From Sphingobium cupriresistens (GTDB taxonomy: Bacteria; Pseudomonadota; Alphaproteobacteria; Sphingomonadales; Sphingomonadaceae): DNA of 64,000 nucleotides. Positions 53,993-62,947 of this stretch are shown piece by piece (the stretch's first letter is position 1; every line of letters begins with the position of its first letter). Under the pieces are notes generated by a model. It worked only from the letters and a program-made list of their open reading frames with translations, was not told where the DNA came from and made no database searches. The DNA lies in contig NZ_SEOO01000001.1 in assembly GCF_004152865.1 (NCBI RefSeq), positions 186,001 to 250,000 on the forward strand. The letters run 5' to 3'. The translations under genes were made by a program, and so were the position numbers.

Positions 53993-55525
53993 TCAGTTTC
54001 CGCTCTGCCGGCCGGCGCCGCGCTCTTGCCGGGATGCGGCCTGGCCGTTGGCGGGCGCGACTGGCGCGGTTTCGGGCGCGGCGTCGCCTGAATTGCCCAG
54101 CTTGCCGACGCTGGCAGGGGTGCCGTCGGCCGACGGATTGCTCTGGCGGCGGTCTGGCGCCTTGGTGTCGCCGCCCGTATCGGCCTTCTGGTCCTCCGCC
54201 GGCGCTTCCTGCCCGGCTGCCAGTTGGCCGGTGATGACGCGCATCCCTGCCTTCAATGCGCCGCCGGTGACGGCGGTGCGCGACCCGTCGCTGGCGCCCA
54301 CGGTCACCTGTAGCGCCTTGGGATTGCCGTCCTCGCCGACGATATAGACGGTCTGGCTGCTACCCGCGCCGAAATTGACCTGGCGCTTGGCCCCGCCGCG
54401 GCGCATCCGGCCCGGACCCGGCAGGACGCTGGTGATGCCGCCGCCCTGCGCCGTGGCGCTGGGCTTGAAGCGCAGCGCGCTGTTGGGGACGAGCAGGACG
54501 TTCTGCAACTCCTGCGTCACGATATCTGCGGTCGCGGTCATGCCGGGGCGCAGCGTCTCGTCGTCATTATCGACCGACAGCACGGCGGTATAGGCGACCA
54601 CCGTGCCCGTCGTCGACGTGGTGGTGGTCGTGGAGGAGGATGAACTGCTGGCGCTGTTCGACCCGACATTGACCCGCGTGACCTTCGCCGGGAAGGTGCG
54701 GCCGGGGAAGGCGTCCACCGCGAAGGTGGCGCTCTGGCCTTCCTTCACCTGGCCGACATCGGCCTCGTCCACAGACACCTCGACTTCCATTTGCGTTAGG
54801 TCTTCGGCCAGGGTGAACAGCACCGGCGCGTTCAGCGACGCGGCGACGGTCTGGCCCGGTTCGATGTCGCGCGACAGGACGACGCCGTTCACCGGCGACA
54901 CGATCTGCGCGATCGACAGGTTGGTCTGCGCTGTCGAAAGCTGCGCGCGCGACACGTCCACCTGCGCCTGCTGCGATCGCAGCGTGGCCAGCGCCGATTG
55001 ATAATCCGCTCGCGCGGCGTCGATTTCGGTCTTGGCCGGCACCTTCCCGCCGGACAGAGTGAAGACGTTCAATTGGCGATCCAGCGTGGCCTTCGTCAAG
55101 GCGACCTGCGCCTGCGCCTGCGCGACGCTGGCCTGCGACGACACGAGCTGCGCGCGATTCTGGTTGATCGTATCGACGAGGCGGCGCGTGTCCAGTTCTG
55201 CCAGCTTCTGCCCTTTGGTCACGCGATCGTTGACGTCCACATAGACGGCGGTGATCTTGCCCGACTGCTCGGACCCGACATCGACCTGGTTGATGGGCTT
55301 GAGGTTGCCGGTGGCCGATACGCTGACGGTCAGGTCGCCGGTGCGCACTTCGCGCGTCGCATAATCGGGCCTGTCGCCGCCGGAGAAACAACGCGCGAGC
55401 AGCAGGATAGCGACCAGTAGAACCACACCGATGCCGCCGCGGATCACCCATTTGCGCCACGGCTTTTCCGGCTTCGCGCCCAGAAAATCGTCCAGATCCT
55501 GATCCTTGGTCACATCATTGCTCAT
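53993..55525 (-). CDS. MacA-like periplasmic adaptor (membrane fusion protein)
   Basis: A 510-residue adaptor anchored by one helix (about 30-48, WVIRGGIGVVLLVAILLLAR). Lipoyl halves surround a coiled-coil hairpin (about 100-210, rich in Gln/Ala). An unusual stretch of Ser then Thr (about 285-305, SNSASSSSSSTTTTT) interrupts the beta-barrel domain. The C-terminal 70 residues are a disordered Pro/Ala/Asp/Gln tail. The ATG at 55525 overlaps the outer-membrane factor's stop by 11 bases. It links the inner-membrane MacB pair to the TolC-like protein. Confidence 0.9.
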   Translation of the reverse strand: MSNDVTKDQDLDDFLGAKPEKPWRKWVIRGGIGVVLLVAILLLARCFSGGDRPDYATREVRTGDLTVSVSATGNLKPINQVDVGSEQSGKITAVYVDVNDRVTKGQKLAELDTRRLVDTINQNRAQLVSSQASVAQAQAQVALTKATLDRQLNVFTLSGGKVPAKTEIDAARADYQSALATLRSQQAQVDVSRAQLSTAQTNLSIAQIVSPVNGVVLSRDIEPGQTVAASLNAPVLFTLAEDLTQMEVEVSVDEADVGQVKEGQSATFAVDAFPGRTFPAKVTRVNVGSNSASSSSSSTTTTTSTTGTVVAYTAVLSVDNDDETLRPGMTATADIVTQELQNVLLVPNSALRFKPSATAQGGGITSVLPGPGRMRRGGAKRQVNFGAGSSQTVYIVGEDGNPKALQVTVGASDGSRTAVTGGALKAGMRVITGQLAAGQEAPAEDQKADTGGDTKAPDRRQSNPSADGTPASVGKLGNSGDAAPETAPVAPANGQAASRQERGAGRQSGN

Positions 55526-56978
55526 TTGGGCGGTTGTCCATGCTCTGCCAGCCGCCGCCCAGCGCATTATACAATTGGGCGATGGCCAGAACCTCGTCGG
55601 ATTGCGCGGAAGCCAGGCTGTTGCGCGCGTTCAATAGGGCGGATTCGCTGGTCAGCAGCGTCTGGAAGTCGGTCAGGCCCGCCTGATACTGGCTGCGCGC
55701 CAGGATTGCGGCGTTGTTCGATGCGTCATAGGCGACGGCGAACTCCGCCTTGCGCGCGCGGGCGCTGGTGAGCTGCGCCATGGCGTTCTCGACATCCTCC
55801 AGCGCGGTGAGAACGCTCTGTTTATAGGCGGCGAAGGCGGCGTCGGTCGCGGCCTTCTGCGCCCGCACCTGCGATTGCAGCCGCCCGCCGTCGAAGATCG
55901 TCTGCGCCACATTGGCGAACACCCCGCCGGTGATCAGGCTGAACAGGTCGCTGAACGCATTGGAGGTGGTGCCGATATTGCCGCTGATGCCCAGCGAGGG
56001 GTAAAGCTGCGCCTGCGCCACGCCGATCCGCGCGGTGGCGGCGGCCAGCGCCCGTTCGGCGCTGCGTACATCGGGCCGCTGTCGCAGCGTGTCGGCCGGG
56101 ATTCCGATCGCGATCTGCGTCGAGGCGACGGGAATGGGGGCTGGGGTTTCCAGCGCGCGGGTCGCGTCGCCCGGCGCTTGCCCCGTCAGCACCGCGATGC
56201 GGTTCAGGCTGCCCCTCAGGCCCGCCTCGATCTGCGGAATGGTCGCCTTGGTCTGGGCGAGTTGCGCCCTGGCCTGCTGCTCGTCCAGCGAGGAGACGAG
56301 GCCCGCCTGCAACCGCCAGTTGGCGATATTATAATTATCCTGCTGCACCGCCTGGCTTTCGCGCGCGATCCGCAACTGTTCCTGCGCCAGCCGCGCCTGG
56401 ACATAGTTGGTGGCCAGTTCGGACAGGATCGTCATGCGGACATTGGCGAGGTCGTATCCCGACGCGGCCAGGTCCGCCCGCGCGGCTTCGGCGGTGCGGG
56501 ACAGTTCGCCAAACAGGTCGATCTGCCAGCTCGCATTGGCGCCCAGCGAATAGGTGCTCGACCATTTGCTCGCCCCAGTGCTGATGACGTTGCCGCTGTC
56601 ATCGACGCGGGTGCCTCCCGCCTGGCTGCGGTAATTCTTGCCGCCGCTGCCCGATCCGCTGATCTGCGGCAGGAAGCTGGCATTGGCCTGGCGCAGCGCT
56701 TCCCGCGCCTGCCGCAACCGCGCCTGCGCCTGGACGATGTCCAGATTATTGGCGATTGCCTGGTCGATCAGGCTGGTGAGCGTCGGATCATTCAGCCGCG
56801 TCCACCAACTGGCAAGGTCGGCGTCGCTCGCCGGCGCTCCGCTGCCCTGGCTATAGGCTGCCGGCAGGCCCAGCGTAGCGCCCTGCGGCGCGCGATAGTC
56901 CGGCCCCGCCGCGCAGGCGGCCAAAAGCGCAGGCAGGAGCAGCGCCGTACCGCTGATCAAGCTTATGCGATATCGCAC
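55515..56978 (-). CDS. NodT-family outer-membrane efflux lipoprotein
   Basis: A 487-residue TolC-like protein, the outer-membrane channel of a tripartite pump. The signal peptide ends in the lipobox LLAAC (Cys about 22). LASWWTRLNDPTLTSLIDQA, the ANNLDIVQAQARLRQAREAL repeat and its second-half partner (DTLRQRPDVRSAERALAAAT) are OEP repeats of the NodT/OprM group. I chose the GTG at 56978, which gives a normal signal peptide after AAGGAAAAG; the longer frame is not signal-like. First gene of the efflux operon. Confidence 0.9.
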   Translation of the reverse strand: MRYRISLISGTALLLPALLAACAAGPDYRAPQGATLGLPAAYSQGSGAPASDADLASWWTRLNDPTLTSLIDQAIANNLDIVQAQARLRQAREALRQANASFLPQISGSGSGGKNYRSQAGGTRVDDSGNVISTGASKWSSTYSLGANASWQIDLFGELSRTAEAARADLAASGYDLANVRMTILSELATNYVQARLAQEQLRIARESQAVQQDNYNIANWRLQAGLVSSLDEQQARAQLAQTKATIPQIEAGLRGSLNRIAVLTGQAPGDATRALETPAPIPVASTQIAIGIPADTLRQRPDVRSAERALAAATARIGVAQAQLYPSLGISGNIGTTSNAFSDLFSLITGGVFANVAQTIFDGGRLQSQVRAQKAATDAAFAAYKQSVLTALEDVENAMAQLTSARARKAEFAVAYDASNNAAILARSQYQAGLTDFQTLLTSESALLNARNSLASAQSDEVLAIAQLYNALGGGWQSMDNRPNEQ

Positions 56979-57160
56979 CTTTTCCTTGCACTCCGTCGTC
57001 GTTAAAGGGGCGGCCACGCTGCCCCGATCGCAAAAGGGGGTGAGACGTCCGGCCCCTGACTGCCGCAGGGGCATGTACGGCTCAATGACATTTATGTCTC
57101 AAAGTGTATCGTGGTTGAATTTGGGCGCTTTTTGCGCATTTTGTGGTCAGGGGATAATGG

Positions 57161-58096
57161 ATGCGGGCATTTCTTTTTCCGGGGCAGGGCAGCCAGTCCG
57201 TCGGCATGGGCAAGGCGCTGGCCGATGCCAGCCCGGCGGCGCGCGAGTTGTTTCAGGAGGTCGATGACGCGCTGGCGCAGAATCTGTTCCGCATCATGGT
57301 GGAGGGGCCGGACAGCGACCTGACCCTGACCGAAAACGCGCAGCCCGCGATCATGGCCAACGCCATCGCCACGCTGCGCGTAATGCAGAAAGAAGGTGGC
57401 TTCACCCTAGCCGACAAGGGCGATTATGTCGCCGGCCACAGCCTGGGCGAATATAGTGCGCTCTGCGCGGTCGAAGCGTTCGACATCACCACCACCGCGC
57501 GCCTGCTCAAGCTGCGCGGCCAGGCGATGCAGGCGGCCGTGCCAGTGGGCAAGGGCGCGATGGCGGCGTTGCTGGGCGCGGACATCGACAAGGCGCAGGC
57601 GCTGGCCGATGCCGCGGCGCAGGGCGAAGTCTGCACCGTCGCCAACGACAATGACCCAAGCCAGGTCGTGATTTCCGGCCACCGCGGCGCGATCGAACGG
57701 GCGATCGCCATGGTCAAGGATCATGGCATCAAACGCGGCGTGCTGCTGCCCGTGTCGGCGCCTTTCCACTGTCCGCTGATGCAGCCCGCCGCCGACGCGA
57801 TGGCGGAAGCCTTGGCCAGTGCGGCGATCAACGCGCCGCTGCTGCCGGTCTACGCCAATGTCCTGGCCGCGCCGATCGCCGACGGCGAAGAGATCAAGGC
57901 TCGCCTGGTCGAACAGGTCACCGGCCGCGTCCGCTGGCGCGAATCCATCGCCGCCATGTGGGACGCGGGCGTCACCGACTTCGTGGAAGTGGGTGGCAAG
58001 GTGCTCGGCCCCATGGTCAAGCGCATTGCGCCTGACGCGACCGTGCGCAGCATCGTGACGATGGACGATATCGAGGCGGCGCTGGCGGCTTTTTAA
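57161..58096 (+). CDS. fabD: Malonyl-CoA:ACP transacylase
   Basis: Loads malonyl groups onto acyl carrier protein at the start of fatty-acid synthesis. The 311-residue protein begins RAFLFPGQGSQSVGMG. The catalytic Ser94 is in AGHSLGEYSAL, and the active-site His is in SAPFHCPLM. AAFHC-type C-terminal sequence VEVGGKVLGPMVKRI is standard. First gene of fabD-fabG, 19 bases before fabG; acpP and fabF follow on the same strand after an inverted gene. Confidence 0.96.
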   Translation: MRAFLFPGQGSQSVGMGKALADASPAARELFQEVDDALAQNLFRIMVEGPDSDLTLTENAQPAIMANAIATLRVMQKEGGFTLADKGDYVAGHSLGEYSALCAVEAFDITTTARLLKLRGQAMQAAVPVGKGAMAALLGADIDKAQALADAAAQGEVCTVANDNDPSQVVISGHRGAIERAIAMVKDHGIKRGVLLPVSAPFHCPLMQPAADAMAEALASAAINAPLLPVYANVLAAPIADGEEIKARLVEQVTGRVRWRESIAAMWDAGVTDFVEVGGKVLGPMVKRIAPDATVRSIVTMDDIEAALAAF

Positions 58097-58115
58097 CAGG
58101 ACGGGAAATAAAGAC

Positions 58116-58856
58116 ATGTTCGACCTAACAGGCATGACCGCGCTGGTGACCGGCGCATCGGGGGGCATCGGCTCCGCCATCGCCAAGGCACTGGCCGCGC
58201 AGGGCGCGACCCTCGCGCTTTCGGGCAGCAATGAGGAGAAGCTCAAGGCCTTCGCCGCCGAACTAGGGGGCGATCACAAGACGATCGTCTGCAACCTGTC
58301 CGATCCCGCCTCCGTCGACGCGCTCGTGCCGCAGGCGGTCGAAGCGCTGGGCGGCCGGGTCGACATCCTCGTCAACAATGCTGGCATCACCCGCGACAAC
58401 CTGATCCTGCGGATGAAGGATGAGGAATGGAGCCAGGTGATCCAGGTCAATCTGGAGGCCGCGTTCCGGCTGGTCCGCGCCGCCGCCAAGCCGATGATGA
58501 AGGCGCGCTTCGGCCGCATCATCTCCATCACCTCGGTCGTCGGCGTCACCGGCAATCCGGGCCAGTCCAACTATTGCGCGTCTAAGGCGGGCATCATCGG
58601 CATGTCCAAGTCGCTGGGCCAGGAACTCGCCAGCCGCGGCATCACCGTCAACTGCGTCGCGCCCGGCTTCATCCGATCGGCCATGACGGACGCGCTGAAC
58701 GATGCGCAGAAGAGCGCTATCCTGACCAAGATTCCGGTCGGCGATCTGGGGGACGGCGACGATATCGGCGCGGCGGTCGTCTATCTGGCGAGCAAGGAGG
58801 CCGGTTATGTCAACGGCCAGACGCTGCATGTGAATGGCGGCATGGCGATGATCTGA
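58116..58856 (+). CDS. fabG: 3-oxoacyl-ACP reductase
   Basis: NADPH-dependent reduction of 3-oxoacyl-ACP. A 246-residue SDR with TGASGGIG (12-19), NNAGITRDN (about 88-96), catalytic Ser in SITSVVG, and Tyr-Lys in YCASKAG. The C-terminal YVNGQTLHVNGGMAMI is the typical FabG ending. Upstream fabD is in the same operon. The expected next gene, acpP, lies 1.4 kb downstream beyond an oppositely oriented PAP2 gene. Confidence 0.96.
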   Translation: MFDLTGMTALVTGASGGIGSAIAKALAAQGATLALSGSNEEKLKAFAAELGGDHKTIVCNLSDPASVDALVPQAVEALGGRVDILVNNAGITRDNLILRMKDEEWSQVIQVNLEAAFRLVRAAAKPMMKARFGRIISITSVVGVTGNPGQSNYCASKAGIIGMSKSLGQELASRGITVNCVAPGFIRSAMTDALNDAQKSAILTKIPVGDLGDGDDIGAAVVYLASKEAGYVNGQTLHVNGGMAMI

Positions 58857-58859
58857 TCG

Positions 58860-59834
58860 TCACGCGCTTTGCGCAACGCTCACTTGGACCTTCATATGAA
58901 TGCGCGGTCGCACGCGAATGTGGATGGTCCGGCTTGCCACGCACAGGCTGAGGCCCGCGATCACGGCGCCGGCGATCACGTCGCTGAAATAATGGGCGCC
59001 GTCCACGGGCGTCGCGATCAAGGTAAGCGTGGCGACCATCATGCCGCCATAGCGCGCGGTCATGATGGTCGCACGGGAAAAGCCCCAGCAGAAGATGACG
59101 GCGAGCGCGCCATGATAGCTGGGGAAGGTGATGATGCCTTCCATATGATCCAGGGAGAGCAGGCGCAGCGACCCGTCACGAAGTCCCGTGATATCGGCCA
59201 TGTGGACGAATGCGGCGGCCGGGCGAAGATGGGGATAGTCGGCCGGATGAAGGCCGTAATGGACGTAGGCGGCGACCGCCGGCATCAGGCCTGATAGCAG
59301 GATGATCGCCAGTCCAGCTATCATGGCGGCCTGAATGGTCGTCCGTAACGCCGCCAGCCTGCCGCACAGTCCCAGTATGAGAATCAGGACAATCATCTGA
59401 GGGATGAGGGTGCGATAGGCAAGGTTGAGCGGTGTGGCGAGCAACGGATGGGAATCGAGCCATCGCATCCAGGCCAGCCAGTCCAGTCCCATGGCGCGGT
59501 CCCATCCGGCTAGGCGGGCATCCCATAGCGGGCCTGCTCGCGCTGCGATCATATAGGACAGGGACGCGCCTGCCGCACTGAACAACAGCATCAATTGAAG
59601 GGCGGTGACCATGGCGAAAATTTTCGCGTTGGTGCGAATCTGGAGGTAAAAAGTCGCTAGAGCGCCCAGCAAGAGGGCAAAGCCGAGCGGCGGAAGAAGA
59701 CCGGGAATCGACCAGGTGAACGGGTCGGACAATTGCAGCGGCGCCATGATCATGATCGTCAGGACCAGGCAAAGCCAGGCTGCATCGTCACATCCGTCTG
59801 AATGTTGATGGGTGATCACACGCGCCTGATCCAT
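58860..59834 (-). CDS. PAP2-family (AUR1-like) membrane protein
   Basis: A 324-residue inner-membrane protein with about six to eight helices. The PAP2_3/AUR1-type motifs are FPSYHGALAVIF (C2 motif with active His) and GAHYFSDVIAG (C3 motif with His and Asp). The C1 motif of ordinary PAP2 phosphatases is not evident, as in inositol-phosphorylceramide synthase relatives. DARLAGWDRAMGLDWLAW is typical of the family. Sphingomonads make sphingolipids, so a lipid-headgroup transferase or phosphatase is plausible but not shown. It lies between fabG and acpP, reversed. Confidence 0.82.
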   Translation of the reverse strand: MDQARVITHQHSDGCDDAAWLCLVLTIMIMAPLQLSDPFTWSIPGLLPPLGFALLLGALATFYLQIRTNAKIFAMVTALQLMLLFSAAGASLSYMIAARAGPLWDARLAGWDRAMGLDWLAWMRWLDSHPLLATPLNLAYRTLIPQMIVLILILGLCGRLAALRTTIQAAMIAGLAIILLSGLMPAVAAYVHYGLHPADYPHLRPAAAFVHMADITGLRDGSLRLLSLDHMEGIITFPSYHGALAVIFCWGFSRATIMTARYGGMMVATLTLIATPVDGAHYFSDVIAGAVIAGLSLCVASRTIHIRVRPRIHMKVQVSVAQSA

Positions 59835-60256
59835 AAGGAGGCTCTAGGCGTTTCTCGCTAAAACAAGGTTAATGCGAGCGTCGCCAGCCTCATATCACCC
59901 GCGTTTCTATGGGGCACCAGGACATCGCGGGGGCCGAGCGAATCCATCGTTCCATGATTGGTGCGCAACAGGTGGAACGGGCCGATCACCTACGCTCCCA
60001 GCATCATTATCGCCGTCAGCGGGACGCGCGCGTGACGCAAGGGGCTGGAAAGGAGGGCGCACCCCTTGCATAAGCGGCTGAATCTTGGCGAACGGACGGC
60101 TATCGATCGGCAATGAGCCTTTTTTGTTGCCGGATCGTCGTGTCAGGCAATGTGGGGGCTTGGCGACCTAGCCTCTTGCCTCTATCGGAGCTTGGCACTA
60201 GGGCTGCCTTAACGGTTGTTCAGACCACCAACGATACCAGTCAAGAAGGACCACTC
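59835..60256. other. 422-bp gene-poor gap before acpP
   Basis: No convincing gene. It has a long-range hairpin, GCAAGGGG (60037-60044) with CCCCTTGC (60062-60069), and presumably the promoters of acpP (plus) and PAP2 (minus). On the minus strand a 43-codon frame (59989 to 59858, starting VIGPFHLLRTNHGTMD) has normal-looking composition but no recognisable family; it may be a gene remnant. AGAAGGA precedes the acpP ATG. Confidence 0.4.
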
Positions 60257-60490
60257 ATGAGTGAGACCGCGGATCGCGTAAAGAAAATCGTCGTCGAGCA
60301 TCTGGGCGTTGAAGCCGAAAAGGTGACCGAGGATGCCAGCTTCATCGACGATCTGGGCGCGGACAGCCTGGATATCGTGGAACTGGTGATGGCGTTCGAA
60401 GAAGAATTCGGCGTCGAAATCCCCGACGATGCGGCTGAGAAGATTGCGACCGTCAAGGACGCGATCGACTATATCGACAGCAAGCAGTAA
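60257..60490 (+). CDS. acpP: Acyl carrier protein
   Basis: A 77-residue acidic carrier of growing acyl chains in fatty-acid synthesis. The phosphopantetheine attachment is Ser37 in [13 protein letters not shown]. The rest is canonical ACP ([20 protein letters not shown], then [17 protein letters not shown]). The ATG follows AGAAGGA. It has its own promoter region, unlike the fabG-acpP arrangement in E. coli, and is followed by a hairpin before fabF. Confidence 0.98.
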   Translation: MSETADRVKKIVVEHLGVEAEKVTEDASFIDDLGADSLDIVELVMAFEEEFGVEIPDDAAEKIATVKDAIDYIDSKQ

Positions 60491-60500
60491 GGCGTCTTGT

Positions 60501-60530
60501 GGCCCGCGCCATGCGCGGCGGGCCGCTTTT
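60501..60530 (+). terminator. Hairpin terminator/attenuator between acpP and fabF
   Basis: GGCCCGCGCC and GGCGGGCC arms followed by GCTTTTCG, starting 10 bases after the acpP stop. A partial terminator here would raise ACP output over FabF. Confidence 0.65.
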
Positions 60531-60669
60531 CGCACAAGGAAATGGCTCCTCCTGTCCGGCCAAGCCGGGGCGTGGGGAGCTTTTTCGTATCTGGCGCGCC
60601 GTTCACAAGTCCGTTGCGACGGGTTAGGGATGGGCGGTGCGGACTAAATTGATATTTCGGAGCTAGGAT

Positions 60670-61929
60670 ATGCGTCGTGTCGTCGTAACCGGCCTTGGCA
60701 TGGTCAGCCCGCTGGGCGGGGATGTCGAAACCACCTGGAAGAACATCATCGCGTCGAAATCCGGCGCGGCGACGATCACGCGGTTCGACCCGACCGACTA
60801 TAAGTGCCGCATCGCCTGCGAAGTGAAGCCCAAGGACCATGAATATGGTTATGATCCGGGGCTGGACGTCGATCACAAGATCCAGCGACAGGTCGACCTG
60901 TTCATCGTGTTCGGCATTTCCGCCGCCAGCCAGGCGCTGCGCGACGCGGGCCTCGACAATATGTCGGAGGAAGAACGGCTGCGCGCCGGTTGCTCCATCG
61001 GTTCGGGCATTGGCGGCCTGCCGGGCATCGAAAGCGAATCGCTGGTGCTGGCGAATAAGGGGCCGAGCCGGGTTTCCCCGCACTTCGTCCATGGCCGCCT
61101 CATCAACCTGATCTCCGGCCAGGTGTCGATCAAATATGGCCTGATGGGTCCGAACCATGCGGTCGTCACCGCCTGTTCGACCGGCGCCCATTCGATCGGC
61201 GACGCTGCGCGCATGATCGCGATGGACGATGCCGACGTGATGCTGGCGGGCGGCGCGGAAAGCGCGATCTGCCCGATCGGCATCGCCGGCTTCGCCCAGG
61301 CGCGCGCGCTCAGCACCAATTTCAACGACACGCCCGAAAAGGCCAGCCGCCCCTATGACGTCAACCGCGACGGCTTCGTCATGGGCGAAGGCGCGGGCGT
61401 GGTCGTGCTCGAAGAATATGAACATGCCAGGAAGCGCGGCGCGAAAATCTATGCCGAAGTGATCGGCTACGGCCTGTCGGGCGACGCCTATCACGTCACC
61501 GCCCCCCACCCGGAAGGCAGCGGCGGCTTCCGCTCGATGCAGATGGCGCTCAAAAAGTCGGGCCTGTCCCTGGATGACATCGACTATGTGAACGCCCACG
61601 GCACCTCGACCCCGCTGGGCGACGAGCTGGAACTGGGCGCGGTCAAGCGGCTGTTTGGCGATCACCTCAGCACTATGTCGATGTCGTCCACCAAGTCGGC
61701 GATCGGCCATCTGCTGGGCGGCGCGGGTGCGGTGGAGAGCATCTTTTGCATCCTCGCCATGCGCGACGGGATCGTGCCACCGACGCTCAACCTCGACGAG
61801 CCGAGCGAGAGCTGCAAGGGCGTGGACCTGGTCCCGCACGTCGCCAAGGAGCGCAAGGTGCGCGCGGTGCTGAACAACTCCTTTGGTTTCGGCGGCACCA
61901 ACGCTTCGCTTATCATGAAGGCGATCTGA
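60670..61929 (+). CDS. fabF: 3-oxoacyl-ACP synthase II
   Basis: Condenses malonyl-ACP with acyl-ACP. The 419-residue protein begins RRVVVTGLGMVSPLG. The active-site Cys is in VTACSTGAHSIGDA, and the two His are in NAHGTSTPLGD and KSAIGHLLGGAGAVE. NNSFGFGGTNAS closes the thiolase fold. AGCTAGGA-type spacing precedes the ATG. It is followed 22 bases later by mltG, as in many proteobacteria. Confidence 0.97.
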   Translation: MRRVVVTGLGMVSPLGGDVETTWKNIIASKSGAATITRFDPTDYKCRIACEVKPKDHEYGYDPGLDVDHKIQRQVDLFIVFGISAASQALRDAGLDNMSEEERLRAGCSIGSGIGGLPGIESESLVLANKGPSRVSPHFVHGRLINLISGQVSIKYGLMGPNHAVVTACSTGAHSIGDAARMIAMDDADVMLAGGAESAICPIGIAGFAQARALSTNFNDTPEKASRPYDVNRDGFVMGEGAGVVVLEEYEHARKRGAKIYAEVIGYGLSGDAYHVTAPHPEGSGGFRSMQMALKKSGLSLDDIDYVNAHGTSTPLGDELELGAVKRLFGDHLSTMSMSSTKSAIGHLLGGAGAVESIFCILAMRDGIVPPTLNLDEPSESCKGVDLVPHVAKERKVRAVLNNSFGFGGTNASLIMKAI

Positions 61930-61951
61930 CTTTGATCTCAGGCTGACGGCT

Positions 61952-62947
61952 ATGGCGAAACGATCAGGCAATCCCGCACGCCGCCTCGCCGGCATCGTCC
62001 TGCTGATCGGCCTGGCCGTCGCGGCCTTCATCGCCTTTCGCTTCGTCCATGGCTGGAGCGAGCAGGGACCAGCGGTCCAGGATGTCAGCATCACCGTGCC
62101 CGAAGGGGCGACCCTGTCCGACGCGGCGGTGCTGCTGAAACGGGCCGGCGCGGTGCGCTCGGCCGACGCTTTCCTGACGCGGGCCAAAGTGTTTGGCGCG
62201 GGCAAGTCGATCAAGGCGGGCGAATTCGTCATCCCCGCCGGCGCGAGCAACAGCGACATCCTGTCCATCCTGCAAGGCGGCAAAACGCTGACCCGGCTCA
62301 TCACCATTCCCGAAGGCATGCCCTCGCTCCTGGTGCATGAACGGCTGATGGCGAACGACCAGTTGACCGGCAGCATCCCGGTGCCGGAGGAGGGCAGCGT
62401 GCTGCCCGACAGCTACGCCTTTGACAAAGGCGAGTCGCGCGCCGCCGTGCTCAAGCGGATGCAGGCGGCGATGGACAAGGCGCTGGCCCAGCTTTGGGCC
62501 GAACGCGCGCCCGAAACCGTCGCCAAATCGCCCAGGGAAGCGATCATTCTGGCCAGTATCGTCGAAAAGGAAACCGGCGTTCCGTCCGAACGGCCAATGG
62601 TCGCGGGCGTCTATGGTAACCGGCTGCGCACCAATATGATGCTACAGGCCGACCCGACGATCATCTACCCCATCACCCGCGGCAAGCCGCTCGGCCGCCG
62701 TATCCGCAAGTCGGAAATCGCGGCGGTCAACGATTACAACACCTATGCCATGGTCGGCCTGCCCAAGGGGCCGATCGCCAATCCGGGGCGGCTGTCGATC
62801 CTGGCGGTGCTGCACCCGGCGCAGACCAAGGCGCTCTATTTCGTCGCCGACGGCAAGGGCGGCCACATCTTCGCCGACACCTACCAGCAGCATAATGAAA
62901 ATGTGCGTAAATGGTTCGAGATTCGCAGGGCGCGCGGGGAATTGTGA
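61952..62947 (+). CDS. mltG: Endolytic murein transglycosylase
   Basis: An inner-membrane lytic transglycosylase that ends nascent glycan chains. The 331-residue protein has one N-terminal helix (about 11-31), a LysM-like module (about 45-110, EGATLSDAAVLLKRAGAVRS) and the YceG/MltG domain with the catalytic Glu in ILASIVEKETGVPSE. DYNTYAMVGLPKGPIANPG and ALYFVADGKGGHIFADT complete the family pattern. The stop overlaps the next GTG (GTGA). Confidence 0.95.
   Translation: MAKRSGNPARRLAGIVLLIGLAVAAFIAFRFVHGWSEQGPAVQDVSITVPEGATLSDAAVLLKRAGAVRSADAFLTRAKVFGAGKSIKAGEFVIPAGASNSDILSILQGGKTLTRLITIPEGMPSLLVHERLMANDQLTGSIPVPEEGSVLPDSYAFDKGESRAAVLKRMQAAMDKALAQLWAERAPETVAKSPREAIILASIVEKETGVPSERPMVAGVYGNRLRTNMMLQADPTIIYPITRGKPLGRRIRKSEIAAVNDYNTYAMVGLPKGPIANPGRLSILAVLHPAQTKALYFVADGKGGHIFADTYQQHNENVRKWFEIRRARGEL

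Noticed and set aside
57052-57072. GCCCCTG/CAGGGGC hairpin between the efflux operon and fabD as an operator
   Set aside because: Short stem in a GC-rich divergent promoter without any further repeat; not distinguishable from background.
60469-62376. A 635-codon minus-strand frame opposite fabF and the start of mltG
   Set aside because: Composition typical of an antisense shadow; fabF and mltG are unmistakable on the plus strand.
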